A DNA stretch of 64,000 nucleotides, taken from contig NZ_KE161030.1 of assembly GCF_000412335.2 (NCBI RefSeq), positions 3,305,865 through 3,369,864 of the forward strand, in the 5' to 3' direction. Both the position numbers and the translations under genes were made by a program. Origin of the DNA: Cedecea davisae DSM 4568. Its GTDB lineage: Bacteria > Pseudomonadota > Gammaproteobacteria > Enterobacterales > Enterobacteriaceae. The notes beneath the pieces were generated by a model. It did no database searches and was not told the origin of the DNA. It saw only the letters and a program-made list of their open reading frames with translations. How positions within the stretch are numbered: the first letter of the stretch is position 1; each line of letters begins with the position of its first letter. Positions 29,801 to 38,878 of the stretch are shown here, piece after piece.

Positions 29801-30678
29801 ATATTATCCAATCAATTTCGCTCTCAGAAATAAATGAGGATTCTTTTTCATATCTTTACGCTGCAAAATGGAAAGTATCAAGTATCATTAACCATATTAA
29901 AAACAACGTGTTTGAACTCGTTATAAACAGGCTTGAGACGTCTGACAAGAAAGTAACCGATTATATCTCCAGCACATTCAAAACAGACAGCACATTGTTT
30001 ATTCATAGCTTCTCCGCAGCCCTCGCCCAGCGCATTGAATTTATCAGAGAGAATTTAAAATCAGACAAAATAATTTTATCCTATATCAATAAAACCCCAT
30101 CAAAAACCTTTAAACAGCTCTCACTCAAAGAGGATCCATATGGGCCGCCGATATTAGATTATACAGATTGTTTAACCGGTACGGTTGCATTCACGCCTAC
30201 CGATGGCAGCAGAAACTTTGTCATAAACTCCGACAAACTGCATTATATGAACGGGGACCATGGAATTTATCATTATGTTGAAGAGGGCAAGCACGCTCCT
30301 GATTTGGTTAACATCCTTGTGCATGAAGCTTCGCACTTTGGCGGAATGGCACTTGATATAGCCTACAACCCGTTGCATCAAGGGCAGTATTTAGAAGCAT
30401 CGAAATCAATCAGCCACATGATAGATAAAATAAAAAATGGAGAGATAAAGAGAGACGAAAGGCTTAATTTTGAGAAATTAAATCTTAACTACTTTAAAAG
30501 TATCGCAGTTTATAAGCCTTTAATGCAGGAACTGGCCGACAACCAGGCGCTGGATTATCTTCTCAGAAACGATCCGGGTTATTTAGCTACAGTTATGCTC
30601 AATAACGCTGATAGCATTGCTCTTTTAGTGCGTGACATTTACGCGCTGTTCACCAAAAAAACCTCCGCCGCGGGCTAA
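26854..30678 (+). CDS. Large toxin-like protein with C-terminal HExxH metallopeptidase motif
   Basis: A 1274-residue protein that I do not recognise as a named gene. There is no signal peptide or membrane helix. Residues 1-150 are rich in Gln, Asn, Pro and His and look disordered. The body is Lys/Asn/Ile-rich. Near the C-terminus is HEASHFGGMALD (residues 1157-1168): a zincin HExxH with an Asp 11 residues after the first His, the spacing seen in aspzincin-like domains of some polymorphic or dermonecrotic-type toxins. A second acidic cluster follows in ELADNQALD (about 1226-1234). Base composition is much more AT-rich than both neighbours, a sign of transfer. It has no obvious immunity or chaperone gene beside it. 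The first ATG has a weak site; the ATG at 26911 with GGGAAG seven bases upstream is an equally good start. Likely an effector or toxin; function unproven. Confidence 0.6.
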   Translation: MPNISIPYQQHRRATGSHTMQQDKYQPTQQSQDERIKKQAYRPGLHSGNHNRQNTAHAMVNLLAVLSTVRNHHIGPAVTPARAEDISRENRTRQANSPQTRPEVNKVFLVPENKVNPPASINYSPPQKPPLDIPSRPPGIWNKMTNGIQQITDYIAPYDILKFPMANADSVTPSAAQQSLPDLFDNITENIINIHDDFISSGDKKISQYYEDTSSTKNRIKNLVSKHIKKTIPKFKNINIDPTTTYLLCLNGDYILVEDKLFPRRSFLDKIADQHIVKLSPAKINTTLTNWLLNSKDNPFDWKESRIDIDCGIYNISKINQKHFIKKDELNILASDVVTIFSDFDISSFAQDQLLPSLENKEAFIKRRFIDFVVGLENSMIDNNFVKDALQGIGKLPGKDVTLSPFAINSYEASNAFIFKNHKNGRITLYFPNNIVKFIGLPNDSAMKRWVMNFCKTRNGREQLASHFSLIIRQDGKFYYGIDSWLIYFGKNNDYGNAIARGKPINKNKFFHEYHNRILKKIKSDLHIIDLSPSVYKTGLWENLLYDLNLIPNPVTPFISFSFNLVRALNADSYQEKISEYKKLRDNAINILCMSLLSEMLEAEELLGYAFINRVRLFLADDDELLATVSLKESEKTLFRETNALSSPLSDPLTSKNINFYSFHKTRIPNFNENYFIEDEAYQYLIKNGKPSQSHPKINVGQGVFIDNNFNMIFSTGDNNFNILHIDSEGTVEIENLKKSEKSVTKLYPHNDKYLLIREKNNDEFLTTIPLTVCAEKKSPTQKSRCSQLKITSSLDQLLKKEIKNRNTSSKTILTKDMHPLPDEKYPNIYRNQKNGKYYFLHEGHFFNAEWIAAANKKNPTNKEALKLYKSPLLSGKKDKLAIVTLIEKKNDKDTEIILSLPEEYLASTVNVPRASIDNYFENEDLVSLGHANKIHTAVEAVLKSGVYNIPDIELRITPKISLSPDIIRAELYPKRYSKATENIIQSISLSEINEDSFSYLYAAKWKVSSIINHIKNNVFELVINRLETSDKKVTDYISSTFKTDSTLFIHSFSAALAQRIEFIRENLKSDKIILSYINKTPSKTFKQLSLKEDPYGPPILDYTDCLTGTVAFTPTDGSRNFVINSDKLHYMNGDHGIYHYVEEGKHAPDLVNILVHEASHFGGMALDIAYNPLHQGQYLEASKSISHMIDKIKNGEIKRDERLNFEKLNLNYFKSIAVYKPLMQELADNQALDYLLRNDPGYLATVMLNNADSIALLVRDIYALFTKKTSAAG

Positions 30679-30697
30679 TACCGCACACTTGATATCA

Positions 30698-30729
30698 CAC
30701 TCTCCTGTACCAGCCGGTACAGGAGAGTG
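30698..30729. repeat. Perfect 14-bp inverted repeat after the large gene
   Basis: CACTCTCCTGTACC (30698-30711) and its exact complement (30716-30729) flank a 4-base loop. It lies 20 bases after the stop of the large AT-rich gene. No T-run follows, so it may be a Rho-independent terminator of low efficiency or an RNA 3'-end stabiliser. Confidence 0.7.
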
Positions 30730-30772
30730 GTTCGGGAATTCCTCGTCAATTCACCTGCACAATATCATCTTG

Positions 30773-30809
30773 TTAGGTAATGCCTCTTGATTCGATAAAA
30801 CCTACCCAT
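30773..30809 (+). promoter_or_regulatory. Probable OxyR site in the ahpC promoter
   Basis: Two 15-base segments, TTAGGTAATGCCTCT and ATAAAACCTACCCAT, are separated by seven bases and resemble the OxyR pattern ATAGnTnnnAnCTAT-n7-ATAGnTnnnAnCTAT, with three of four matches in each tetramer and one of the two inner T/A positions kept per half. A -10-like TACCTT at 30833-30838 would put the site just upstream of and touching the -35 region. ahpC is a known OxyR target. Confidence 0.6.
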
Positions 30810-30867
30810 TAGAGCCTGAACCAAAACTTCGTTACCTTAGCCCCATCGCAAAACGGAGGAAGTTCAG

Positions 30868-31431
30868 ATGTCTTTAATCAATACTAAAATTAAACCTTTC
30901 AAAAACCAGGCTTTTAAAAACGGCGAATTCGTAGAAGTCACGGAAAAAGACACCGAAGGACGCTGGAGCGTGTTCTTCTTCTACCCGGCTGATTTTACCT
31001 TTGTATGCCCTACCGAACTGGGCGACGTGGCTGACCATTACGAAGAACTGCAGAAACTGGGCGTGGACGTTTATTCCGTCTCTACCGACACCCATTTCAC
31101 CCACAAAGCGTGGCACGGCAGCTCTGAAACCATCGCTAAAATCAAATACGCGATGATCGGCGACCCAACCGGCGCGCTGACCCGTAACTTCGAAAACATG
31201 CGTGAAGACGAAGGTCTGGCAGACCGCGCAACCTTCGTTGTTGACCCACAGGGCATCATCCAGGCTATCGAAGTGACCGCAGAAGGCATCGGCCGTGACG
31301 CTTCTGACCTGCTGCGTAAAGTGAAAGCCGCTCAGTATGTTGCTTCTCACCCAGGTGAAGTTTGCCCGGCTAAATGGAAAGAAGGCGAAGCGACTCTGGC
31401 TCCATCTCTGGACCTGGTCGGCAAAATCTAA
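30868..31431 (+). CDS. ahpC: AhpC, alkyl hydroperoxide reductase peroxidase subunit
   Basis: AhpC is a typical 2-Cys peroxiredoxin and the main scavenger of low-level hydrogen peroxide. The 187-residue protein has the peroxidatic Cys47 in [12 protein letters not shown] and the resolving Cys in PGEVCPAKW near residue 166. GGAGGAAG is an excellent ribosome site. A decameric ring is expected. Its reductase partner ahpF lies 80 bases downstream beyond an attenuator-like hairpin. Confidence 0.98.
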   Translation: MSLINTKIKPFKNQAFKNGEFVEVTEKDTEGRWSVFFFYPADFTFVCPTELGDVADHYEELQKLGVDVYSVSTDTHFTHKAWHGSSETIAKIKYAMIGDPTGALTRNFENMREDEGLADRATFVVDPQGIIQAIEVTAEGIGRDASDLLRKVKAAQYVASHPGEVCPAKWKEGEATLAPSLDLVGKI

Positions 31432-31460
31432 GTTTTACCCGCGTTACCCTCTTTTATTTT

Positions 31461-31489
31461 ACGGCTACTCCTTTTGGTAGCCGTTTTTT
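31461..31489 (+). terminator. Terminator or attenuator between ahpC and ahpF
   Basis: ACGGCTAC (31461-31468) pairs with GTAGCCGT (31477-31484), followed by a run of T. It sits 30 bases after the ahpC stop and 22 before the ahpF start. Partial termination here would give the large excess of AhpC over AhpF that the enzyme system needs. Confidence 0.85.
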
Positions 31490-31511
31490 CTCGCCACCAG
31501 GGAGACTTATC

Positions 31512-33080
31512 ATGCTCGACACAAATATGAAAACCCAACTCAAAGCCTACCTTGAGAAACTAACTAAGCCTGTTGAGTTGATTGCCACGCTGGACGACGG
31601 CGCAAAATCTTCAGAAATAAAAGAGCTGCTGGCAGAGATAGCTGACTTATCTGACAAAGTTACTTTCACCATTAATAACGACCTGCCGGTGCGCAAACCG
31701 TCATTTTTGATTACCAACCCAGGCTCGAATCAGGGTCCGCGCTTTGCCGGTTCCCCACTGGGTCACGAATTTACCTCTCTGGTGCTGGCGCTGCTCCAGA
31801 CCGGCGGTCACCCGTCCAAAGAGTCTCAGGATCTGCTGGCGCAAATCCGCGAGATAGACGGTGACTTCCACTTTGAAACCTATTATTCCCTCTCCTGCCA
31901 CAACTGCCCGGACGTTGTGCAGGCGCTGAACCTGATGAGCGTGCTCAACCCGCGCATCAGCCATACTGCGATTGACGGCGGCGTTTACCAGAATGAGATT
32001 CAGGAACGCAACGTGATGGGCGTTCCGGCGGTATTCCTTAACGGCAAAGAGTTCGGCCAGGGCCGCATGACGCTTGCCGAAATCGTCGGCAAAATTGACA
32101 CCGGCGCGGAAAAACGCGCGGCAGAAGCGCTAAATAAACGTGATGCTTACGACGTGCTGATTGTCGGCAGCGGCCCTGCGGGTGCGGCGGCGGCGGTGTA
32201 TGCGGCACGTAAAGGCATTCGTACCGGCCTGATGGGCGAACGTTTCGGCGGCCAGGTACTGGATACCGTTGATATCGAAAACTACATTTCGGTGCCGAAA
32301 ACCGAAGGCCAGAAGCTGGCCGGGGCGCTCAAAGTCCACGTCGATGATTACGACGTGGACGTTATTGATACCCAAAGCGCCAGCAAGCTTATCCCGGCAA
32401 AAGCGGAAGGCGGACTGCACCAGATTGAAACGGCTTCCGGCGCAACCCTGAAGGCCCGCAGCATTATCATCGCGACCGGCGCGAAGTGGCGCAATATGAA
32501 CGTGCCTGGCGAAGATCAGTACCGCACCAGGGGCGTGACCTACTGCCCGCACTGCGACGGCCCGCTGTTTAAAGGCAAGCGCGTAGCGGTTATCGGCGGC
32601 GGTAACTCCGGCGTGGAAGCGGCTATCGACCTGGCAGGCATCGTCGAACACGTCACCCTGCTGGAATTTGCCCCGGAAATGAAAGCTGACCAGGTTCTGC
32701 AAAATAAAGTTCGCAGCCTCAAGAACGTAGATATCATTCTGAATGCGCAAACCCTGGAAGTGAAAGGCGACGGCAGCAAAGTGACAGGTCTGCAATATAA
32801 AGACCGCGTAACCGAAAGCGTCCACGACGTTGTCCTGTCCGGCATTTTCGTGCAAATCGGCCTGCTGCCGAACACTACCTGGCTGGAAGGCAGCGTGGAG
32901 CGCAACCGCATGGGTGAAATTATCATCGACGCGAAATGCGAAACCACCGTGAAGGGCGTATTCGCCGCGGGCGACTGCACCACCGTGCCTTATAAGCAAA
33001 TAATCATCGCCACCGGCGAAGGCGCTAAAGCCTCCCTGAGCGCGTTTGATTACCTGATTCGCACCTCAGCGCCAGAATAA
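31512..33080 (+). CDS. ahpF: AhpF, NADH-dependent reductase of AhpC
   Basis: AhpF reduces oxidised AhpC with electrons from NADH through FAD and two disulfide centres. I start it at 31512 ([10 protein letters not shown]), giving 522 residues, with GGAG upstream. The N-terminal double-thioredoxin-fold domain has [10 protein letters not shown], and the thioredoxin-reductase-like part has the FAD-binding [17 protein letters not shown], redox centre [10 protein letters not shown] and NAD-binding [12 protein letters not shown]. The longer frame that overlaps ahpC is not the gene. Confidence 0.97.
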   Translation: MLDTNMKTQLKAYLEKLTKPVELIATLDDGAKSSEIKELLAEIADLSDKVTFTINNDLPVRKPSFLITNPGSNQGPRFAGSPLGHEFTSLVLALLQTGGHPSKESQDLLAQIREIDGDFHFETYYSLSCHNCPDVVQALNLMSVLNPRISHTAIDGGVYQNEIQERNVMGVPAVFLNGKEFGQGRMTLAEIVGKIDTGAEKRAAEALNKRDAYDVLIVGSGPAGAAAAVYAARKGIRTGLMGERFGGQVLDTVDIENYISVPKTEGQKLAGALKVHVDDYDVDVIDTQSASKLIPAKAEGGLHQIETASGATLKARSIIIATGAKWRNMNVPGEDQYRTRGVTYCPHCDGPLFKGKRVAVIGGGNSGVEAAIDLAGIVEHVTLLEFAPEMKADQVLQNKVRSLKNVDIILNAQTLEVKGDGSKVTGLQYKDRVTESVHDVVLSGIFVQIGLLPNTTWLEGSVERNRMGEIIIDAKCETTVKGVFAAGDCTTVPYKQIIIATGEGAKASLSAFDYLIRTSAPE

Positions 33081-33121
33081 AGCACCTGCAAATAAGGCCG
33101 CGCCACAGCGGCCAGGCATAA

Positions 33122-33148
33122 AAAAAGCGGCTCATTGAGCCGCTTTTT
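33122..33148. terminator. Bidirectional terminator between ahpF and cysS
   Basis: AAAAAGCGGCTCA pairs with TGAGCCGCTTTTT around a very short loop, with A/T runs on both sides. It serves the convergent ahpF and cysS transcripts. Confidence 0.92.
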
Positions 33149-33161
33149 CACATTTGAAAAC

Positions 33162-34547
33162 TTACTTACGACGCCACGTTGTCCCACCCGCGCCGTCTTC
33201 CAGCACGATGCCCATCTCATTCAGACGGTCACGCGCCTGGTCCGCCAGCGCCCAGTCCTTAGACTTACGTGCATCATTACGCTGTTTGATAAGCGCTTCG
33301 ATTTCCGCCACTTCGCCATCGTCCGCCTGAGCGCCACCTTGCAGGAACTGCTCCGGATCCTGCTCCAGCAGTCCCAGAATGGCAGACAGCTTGCGCAGCG
33401 CCGCTGCCAGGCCGTTAGCCGCATGAATGTCTTCGGTTTTCAGGCGGTTCACTTCACGCGCCATATCAAACAGCACGGAATAGGCTTCCGGGGTGTTGAA
33501 GTCATCATTCATCGCCTCACGGAAGCGGGCTTCAAAGGCTTCCCCCCCTGCCGGCGCAACGCTGCTGTCGGTGCCGCGCAGCGAGGTATACAGGCGCTCC
33601 AGGGCGCTGCGAGCCTGTTTCAGGTTCTCTTCGCTGTAGTTAAGCTGGCTGCGGTAGTGGCCGGACATCAGGAAATAACGCACGGTTTCGGCGTCATAAT
33701 ATTTCAGCACGTCGCGCACAGTGAAGAAGTTGCCCAACGATTTGGACATTTTCTCGCGGTCGACCATCACCATCCCGGAGTGCATCCAGGTGTTGACGTA
33801 CTCGCCGTCATGGGCACAGGTAGACTGCGCGATTTCGTTTTCGTGATGCGGGAACATCAGGTCGGAACCGCCGCCGTGGATATCAAAATGGTTGCCCAGC
33901 TCTTTGCAGTTCATTGCCGAACATTCGATATGCCAGCCCGGGCGACCTTCGCCCCACGGAGAAGTCCAGCTCGGCTCGCCCGGCTTGGACATTTTCCACA
34001 GCACGAAGTCCATCGGGTTGCGCTTCACGTCAACCACGTCAACGCGCGCGCCGGCCTGGAGCTGATCCAGGTCCTGGCGAGACAGCAAACCGTAATTCGG
34101 GTCAGTCACCACAGAGAACATCACGTCGCCGTTCTCAGCCACATAGGCGTGATCGCGCGCCAGAAGCTGTTCAACAATTTCGATGATTTCCGGAATATGC
34201 TGGGTGGCTCGCGGCTCGCTGTTCGGGCGGGATATGTTCAATGCATCAAAGTCTTTGTGCATTTCAACCACCATGCGGTCAACCAGGGCGACAAAATCTT
34301 CGCCGTTTTCCTGCGCGCGCTTGATGATTTTATCGTCGATGTCGGTGATGTTACGCACGTAGTTCAGCTCATAGCCGAGAGAACGCAGGTAGCGGGCAAC
34401 CACGTCAAACGCGACAAAAGTACGGCCATGGCCGATATGACACAAATCGTAAACGGTGATACCACACACGTACATGCCTACCTTTCCGGCATGAATAGGT
34501 TTGAATTCCTCTTTTTGGCGAGTCAGGGTATTAAATATTTTTAACAT
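33162..34547 (-). CDS. cysS: Cysteinyl-tRNA synthetase
   Basis: A class I aminoacyl-tRNA synthetase that charges tRNA-Cys. The 461-residue sequence has the signature HIGH in [11 protein letters not shown] (residues 37-40), zinc-ligand cysteine in [10 protein letters not shown] and further ligands in HIECSAMNC and PHHENE, and the KMSKS loop in [13 protein letters not shown]. Length equals E. coli CysRS. It is divergent from ppiB across a 174-base gap, the same arrangement as in E. coli. Confidence 0.98.
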   Translation of the reverse strand: MLKIFNTLTRQKEEFKPIHAGKVGMYVCGITVYDLCHIGHGRTFVAFDVVARYLRSLGYELNYVRNITDIDDKIIKRAQENGEDFVALVDRMVVEMHKDFDALNISRPNSEPRATQHIPEIIEIVEQLLARDHAYVAENGDVMFSVVTDPNYGLLSRQDLDQLQAGARVDVVDVKRNPMDFVLWKMSKPGEPSWTSPWGEGRPGWHIECSAMNCKELGNHFDIHGGGSDLMFPHHENEIAQSTCAHDGEYVNTWMHSGMVMVDREKMSKSLGNFFTVRDVLKYYDAETVRYFLMSGHYRSQLNYSEENLKQARSALERLYTSLRGTDSSVAPAGGEAFEARFREAMNDDFNTPEAYSVLFDMAREVNRLKTEDIHAANGLAAALRKLSAILGLLEQDPEQFLQGGAQADDGEVAEIEALIKQRNDARKSKDWALADQARDRLNEMGIVLEDGAGGTTWRRK

Positions 34548-34721
34548 CAGGGGATTCCATGTAAGCGTGTGGAAGAATACTCCGGTTATCTTACCCGATA
34601 ATTTTCCCCGGCGGCAGTCTGCTTTGCATTACTGACTATGATGTAGCGTTATGCTATAACAGCGTGCTGGTACGGCAGCACCGTTTGCCGTCGTACTCTC
34701 TGACACTCATAGGATGCAAGC

Positions 34722-35216
34722 ATGGTTACTTTTCACACTAATCACGGCGATATCGTCATCAAAACTTTTGATGATAAAGCGCCGATTACCGTTAAAAACT
34801 TCCTGGATTACTGCCGCGAAGGCTTCTACAACAACACCATTTTCCACCGTGTGATCAACGGCTTTATGATCCAGGGCGGCGGTTTCGAACCGGGTATGAA
34901 GCAGAAAGCGACCAAAGACACTATTCAGAACGAAGCGAATAACGGCCTGAAAAACACCCGCGGTACGCTGGCGATGGCTCGTACCCAGGCTCCGCACTCT
35001 GCAACCGCACAGTTCTTCATTAACGTTGCCGACAACGACTTCCTGAACTTCAGCGGCGAAAGCATGCAGGGTTGGGGCTACTGCGTATTCGCAGAAGTGG
35101 TTGAAGGAATGGACGTTGTTGAGAAAATCAAAGGCGTTTCCACCGGCCGCAGCGGTATGCACCAGGATGTACCGAAAGAAGACGTTATTATCGAAAGCGT
35201 AACCGTAGCCGAATAA
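34722..35216 (+). CDS. ppiB: PpiB, cytoplasmic peptidyl-prolyl isomerase (cyclophilin)
   Basis: A 164-residue cyclophilin B without a signal peptide, so cytoplasmic. Active-site blocks are [15 protein letters not shown] (catalytic Arg and the Met-Gln pair) and [16 protein letters not shown]. The stop codon shares its last base with the start of lpxH, so the two are translated from one message. Confidence 0.97.
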   Translation: MVTFHTNHGDIVIKTFDDKAPITVKNFLDYCREGFYNNTIFHRVINGFMIQGGGFEPGMKQKATKDTIQNEANNGLKNTRGTLAMARTQAPHSATAQFFINVADNDFLNFSGESMQGWGYCVFAEVVEGMDVVEKIKGVSTGRSGMHQDVPKEDVIIESVTVAE

Positions 35217-35938
35217 TGTCGACGCTGTTTATTGCAGATTTACACCTCTGCTCAGAAGAACCGGCGATTACCGCCGGTTTTCTGCGTTTTTTAGCCGGTG
35301 AAGCGCGTAAAGCCGACTCGCTCTACATCCTGGGCGACCTGTTCGAAGCCTGGATTGGCGATGACGACCCGGAACCGCTGCACGGGCAAATCGCCGCCGC
35401 CATTAAAGCGCTGGTTGATTCAGGCGTGCCCTGCTACTTCATTCACGGCAATCGTGACTTCCTGGTCGGCAAGCGCTTTGCCAAAGCCAGCGCCATGACC
35501 CTGCTGCCGGAAGAAAAGCTGCTCGATCTTTATGGCCGTAAAGTGCTAATCATGCACGGCGACACGCTCTGTACCGACGATGAAGGCTACCAGGCATTTC
35601 GTCGTAAAGTGCATCAACCCTGGCTGCAAACGCTGTTTCTGGCGCTGCCGTTGTTTATCCGCAAACGCATTGCCTCACGCATGCGCGCGGGCAGCAAAGC
35701 GGCCAACAGCAGCAAGTCGATGGATATCATGGACGTTAATCCGCAGGCGGTTATCGATACCCTCACCCGGCAACAGGTGCAGTGGCTGATTCACGGCCAT
35801 ACCCACCGCCCCGCCATTCACGAGCTGAGCGCCAACGGGAAACCCGCGTTTCGCTGCGTATTAGGCGCGTGGCACGAGGAAGGTTCGATGGTGAAAGTCA
35901 CGCCGGAAAACGTCGAGCTGATTCGCTTCCCGTTCTGA
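35216..35938 (+). CDS. lpxH: LpxH, UDP-2,3-diacylglucosamine pyrophosphatase
   Basis: LpxH cleaves UDP-2,3-diacylglucosamine to lipid X and UMP, step four of lipid A synthesis, at the inner-membrane face. The 240-residue calcineurin-like metallophosphoesterase shows the di-Mn ligand blocks [33 protein letters not shown] and [11 protein letters not shown]. It overlaps the ppiB stop by one base. Confidence 0.97.
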   Translation: MSTLFIADLHLCSEEPAITAGFLRFLAGEARKADSLYILGDLFEAWIGDDDPEPLHGQIAAAIKALVDSGVPCYFIHGNRDFLVGKRFAKASAMTLLPEEKLLDLYGRKVLIMHGDTLCTDDEGYQAFRRKVHQPWLQTLFLALPLFIRKRIASRMRAGSKAANSSKSMDIMDVNPQAVIDTLTRQQVQWLIHGHTHRPAIHELSANGKPAFRCVLGAWHEEGSMVKVTPENVELIRFPF

Positions 35939-35971
35939 TCCTGAAACCGTTTTTTTGCCGCATTGTTAACC

Positions 35972-35987
35972 ACGCAACCGTTTTCCT
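35972..35987 (+). promoter_or_regulatory. PurR operator upstream of purEK
   Basis: ACGCAACCGTTTTCCT matches the PurR consensus ACGCAAACGTTTTCNT at every position but one. It lies 90 bases before purE, close to the position of the purR operator in E. coli purEK. Confidence 0.88.
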
Positions 35988-36076
35988 TGCCTCAGGATCG
36001 TGCTATTCTCTCAGCCCTTCTGACCGAGCGCACGACGCTCGACGATGTCTGCACACCCACAGGAGTTTTGAGACGC

Positions 36077-36586
36077 ATGTCTTCTGAGCACACCCCGGCG
36101 CGTATCGCCATTGTTATGGGTTCCAAAAGTGACTGGGCCACCATGCAGTTCGCCGCTGAAATCCTTACCGCCCTGAATGTCCCTCACCATGTCGAAGTCG
36201 TCTCCGCACACCGCACGCCGGATAAACTGTTCAGCTTTGCCGAGCAGGCCGAAGCCAATGGCTACCAGGTGATCATTGCCGGGGCCGGTGGTGCAGCGCA
36301 TCTGCCGGGCATGCTGGCCGCGAAAACTCTGGTGCCAGTACTGGGTGTGCCGGTACAAAGCGCCGCATTGAGCGGCGTGGACAGCCTTTACTCTATCGTC
36401 CAGATGCCGCGCGGTATTCCGGTTGGCACTCTGGCGATTGGCAAAGCGGGAGCCGCTAACGCCGCCCTGCTGGCCGCCCAGATCCTTGCCTTACACGATG
36501 CCGAACTGAGCCAGCGCCTGGCCATATGGCGCCAGAGCCAGACCGACGAAGTGCTGGATAACCCGGACCCACGGGGTGAGGCATGA
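36077..36586 (+). CDS. purE: PurE, N5-CAIR mutase
   Basis: PurE converts N5-carboxyaminoimidazole ribonucleotide to CAIR in purine synthesis. I start it at the ATG at 36077, giving 169 residues as in E. coli, with AGGAG upstream. Family blocks are [23 protein letters not shown] and the [16 protein letters not shown] nucleotide-binding loop. The stop overlaps the purK start (ATGA). The frame open back to 35963 spans the PurR operator and is not coding. Confidence 0.97.
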   Translation: MSSEHTPARIAIVMGSKSDWATMQFAAEILTALNVPHHVEVVSAHRTPDKLFSFAEQAEANGYQVIIAGAGGAAHLPGMLAAKTLVPVLGVPVQSAALSGVDSLYSIVQMPRGIPVGTLAIGKAGAANAALLAAQILALHDAELSQRLAIWRQSQTDEVLDNPDPRGEA

Positions 36587-37653
36587 AGCAGGTTTGCGTA
36601 TTAGGCAACGGCCAGCTGGGCCGTATGCTACGCCAGGCAGGTGAACCGCTGGGCATCGCCGTTTACCCCGTAGGGCTGGACGCCGAACCGGAAGCCGTTC
36701 CCTTTGCTCAGAGCGTTATTACCGCAGAAATTGAACGCTGGCCGGAGACCGCGCTAACCCGCGAACTCGCTCGCCATAATGCCTTCGTGAACCGCGATGT
36801 CTTCCCGATAATCGCCGACCGCCTGACGCAGAAACAGCTGTTCGACAAGCTCGGGCTGGCAACAGCGCCGTGGCAGCTACTTTCAGGTAGCGACGAGTGG
36901 AACGACGTATTCGGTAAGCTTGGTTCACTCGCCATTGTAAAACGCCGCGTCGGCGGTTATGACGGCCGCGGCCAGTGGCGCTTACGTGCCGATGAAACCG
37001 ACCAGTTGCCGGAAGAGTGCTACGGGGAATGCATCGTCGAGCAGGGCATCAACTTCTCCGGCGAAGTTTCTCTGGTTGGCGCGCGCGGGCACGACGGCAA
37101 CACGGTGTTCTATCCGCTGACCCATAACCTGCACCAGGACGGCATTCTGCGCACCAGCGTTGCTTTCCCTCATGCTAACGCGGAGCAGCAGCGCCAGGCA
37201 GAAACCATGCTTAGCGCCATCATGCACGAGCTGAAATACGTTGGCGTGATGGCGATGGAATGCTTTATTACTCCGTCCGGCCTGCTGATTAACGAACTTG
37301 CCCCGCGCGTACATAACAGCGGCCACTGGACGCAAAACGGCGCATCCATCAGCCAGTTTGAGTTGCATCTGCGCGCCATTGTTGATTTGCCGCTGCCGCA
37401 GCCGGTGGTCAATGCGCCTTCGGTGATGGTTAACCTGATTGGCACCGACCTGAATTATGACTGGCTGAAGCTGCCGCTGGTGCACCTGCACTGGTACGAC
37501 AAAGAAGTGCGCCCCGGCCGTAAAGTGGGCCACCTCAACCTGAACGACAGCGACACCGACCGCCTGAGCGCCTCGCTCGAAGCGATAGTGCCGCTTCTGC
37601 CGCCTGAGTACGCCAGCGGAATTGCCTGGGCTCAGAGCAAGCTGGTGAAGTAA
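36583..37653 (+). CDS. purK: PurK, N5-CAIR synthetase
   Basis: An ATP-grasp enzyme that carboxylates AIR to N5-CAIR with bicarbonate and ATP, feeding PurE. The 356-residue protein begins [16 protein letters not shown], a Rossmann-like start, and has the ATP-grasp lysine and glycine segment [15 protein letters not shown] and the metal-binding block [14 protein letters not shown]. Four-base overlap with purE indicates coupled translation under the same PurR control. Confidence 0.97.
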   Translation: MKQVCVLGNGQLGRMLRQAGEPLGIAVYPVGLDAEPEAVPFAQSVITAEIERWPETALTRELARHNAFVNRDVFPIIADRLTQKQLFDKLGLATAPWQLLSGSDEWNDVFGKLGSLAIVKRRVGGYDGRGQWRLRADETDQLPEECYGECIVEQGINFSGEVSLVGARGHDGNTVFYPLTHNLHQDGILRTSVAFPHANAEQQRQAETMLSAIMHELKYVGVMAMECFITPSGLLINELAPRVHNSGHWTQNGASISQFELHLRAIVDLPLPQPVVNAPSVMVNLIGTDLNYDWLKLPLVHLHWYDKEVRPGRKVGHLNLNDSDTDRLSASLEAIVPLLPPEYASGIAWAQSKLVK

Positions 37654-37666
37654 AACCGCACCTCTT

Positions 37667-37695
37667 CTGACCCTCTAATTTCTGTGGAGGGTCAG
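37667..37695 (+). terminator. Hairpin after purK
   Basis: CTGACCCTC (37667-37675) pairs perfectly with GAGGGTCAG (37687-37695) around an 11-base loop, 14 bases after the purK stop. There is no T-run, so termination here would be weak or Rho-assisted. Confidence 0.5.
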
Positions 37696-37780
37696 ACCAA
37701 TTTCCGACCCTGCCCTTTCCTTTGCCCGACCAGAAGCGCACAATCCCCAACGTTTCGCCGCTTCAGACTAAGGTTATGCC

Positions 37781-38878
37781 ATGGAAAAACGCCCCAACGC
37801 GCAGGACTACGACCGCCTGCTGCTCAACGACATCCCGCTTATCGACGTGCGCGCCCCGGTAGAATTCGCTCAGGGAGCCATGCCCGCTGCGCATAATTTA
37901 CCGCTGATGCTGGACGATGAACGTGCCCAGGTCGGGACATGCTATAAGCAGCAGGGCCAGCAGGCCGCTGTCGAACTGGGGCACCGGCTGGTCAGCGGGG
38001 AGTTAAAAGCCAGCCGAATCGCACGCTGGCTGGAAAGCTGCCGCCAGCAACCGGAAGGTTATTTGTGCTGCGCCCGTGGCGGAATGCGCAGCCATATCGT
38101 GCAGCAGTGGCTGCGGGAAAATGGCCTGGAGTATCCGCTGGTCACCGGTGGCTACAAAGCCCTGCGCCAGCATGCTATGCAAGTAACAGAAACCCGTTCT
38201 CAATGGCCGATGATTATCGTCAGCGGCAACACCGGCTGCGGCAAAACCATCCTTATCCGCTCGCAGCCAACGGGCGTTGACCTTGAAGGCCTGGCGCACC
38301 ATCGCGGCTCGTCGTTTGGCCGCACGATTGTGGCGCAGCCTTCTCAGGCCAGCTTCGAAAACAACCTCGCCGTCACCCTGCTCAAAATCAGCCCTGTCGA
38401 GCCCACAACGCTGGTTGTGGAAGATGAAGGCCGGATGATTGGTTCCCGTCATATCCCCGAAGCCTTCAGAGATCAGATGCTGCGCTCGTCGATTGTGGCC
38501 ATCGACGATCCGTTTGAACTGCGGCTGGAGCGCCTCAAAAACGAATACTTCCGGCAGATGATCGAGGCGTTTTTATCCGTCAGCGATGAAGAAAGCGCGT
38601 GGCGCAATTACGCCGAGTACCTGCACCACGGCTTGTTTGCCATCCGCCGCCGTCTGGGCATGGAGCGCTTCCAGCAGTTCACCGCCAGGCTAGACGAAGC
38701 GCTGCTCACCCAGCGGAAAACGGGTTCCTGCGAAGGCCACCTCGCCTGGCTGTCGCCGCTGCTGAAAGAGTATTACGACCCGATGTACCGCTATCAGCTC
38801 AGCCAGAAAGCCGACCAGATCGTCTTCCGTGGGGATTACCAGCAGGTTGAATCCTGGCTGCGCAGCATTAACGATTAG
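37781..38878 (+). CDS. mnmH: MnmH, tRNA 2-selenouridine/geranyl-2-thiouridine synthase
   Basis: MnmH (YbbB, SelU) geranylates 2-thiouridine and then replaces sulfur by selenium at the wobble base of tRNA-Lys, -Glu and -Gln, using selenophosphate. The 365-residue protein has an N-terminal rhodanese domain ([12 protein letters not shown], catalytic cysteine in [11 protein letters not shown]) and a P-loop domain with GNTGCGKT. Its 3' end overlaps the convergent MFS gene by 11 bases. In E. coli the same gene lies in the neighbourhood of purEK and the ybb cluster. Confidence 0.95.
   Translation: MEKRPNAQDYDRLLLNDIPLIDVRAPVEFAQGAMPAAHNLPLMLDDERAQVGTCYKQQGQQAAVELGHRLVSGELKASRIARWLESCRQQPEGYLCCARGGMRSHIVQQWLRENGLEYPLVTGGYKALRQHAMQVTETRSQWPMIIVSGNTGCGKTILIRSQPTGVDLEGLAHHRGSSFGRTIVAQPSQASFENNLAVTLLKISPVEPTTLVVEDEGRMIGSRHIPEAFRDQMLRSSIVAIDDPFELRLERLKNEYFRQMIEAFLSVSDEESAWRNYAEYLHHGLFAIRRRLGMERFQQFTARLDEALLTQRKTGSCEGHLAWLSPLLKEYYDPMYRYQLSQKADQIVFRGDYQQVESWLRSIND

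Noticed and set aside
31374..31511. N-terminal extension of ahpF into ahpC
   Set aside because: It crosses the terminator hairpin at 31461-31489; the ATG at 31512 has a ribosome site and the conserved start [10 protein letters not shown].
33135..34544. 469-residue open frame on plus, antisense to cysS
   Set aside because: Long open antisense frames are common opposite conserved high-GC genes; cysS is unambiguous on the minus strand.
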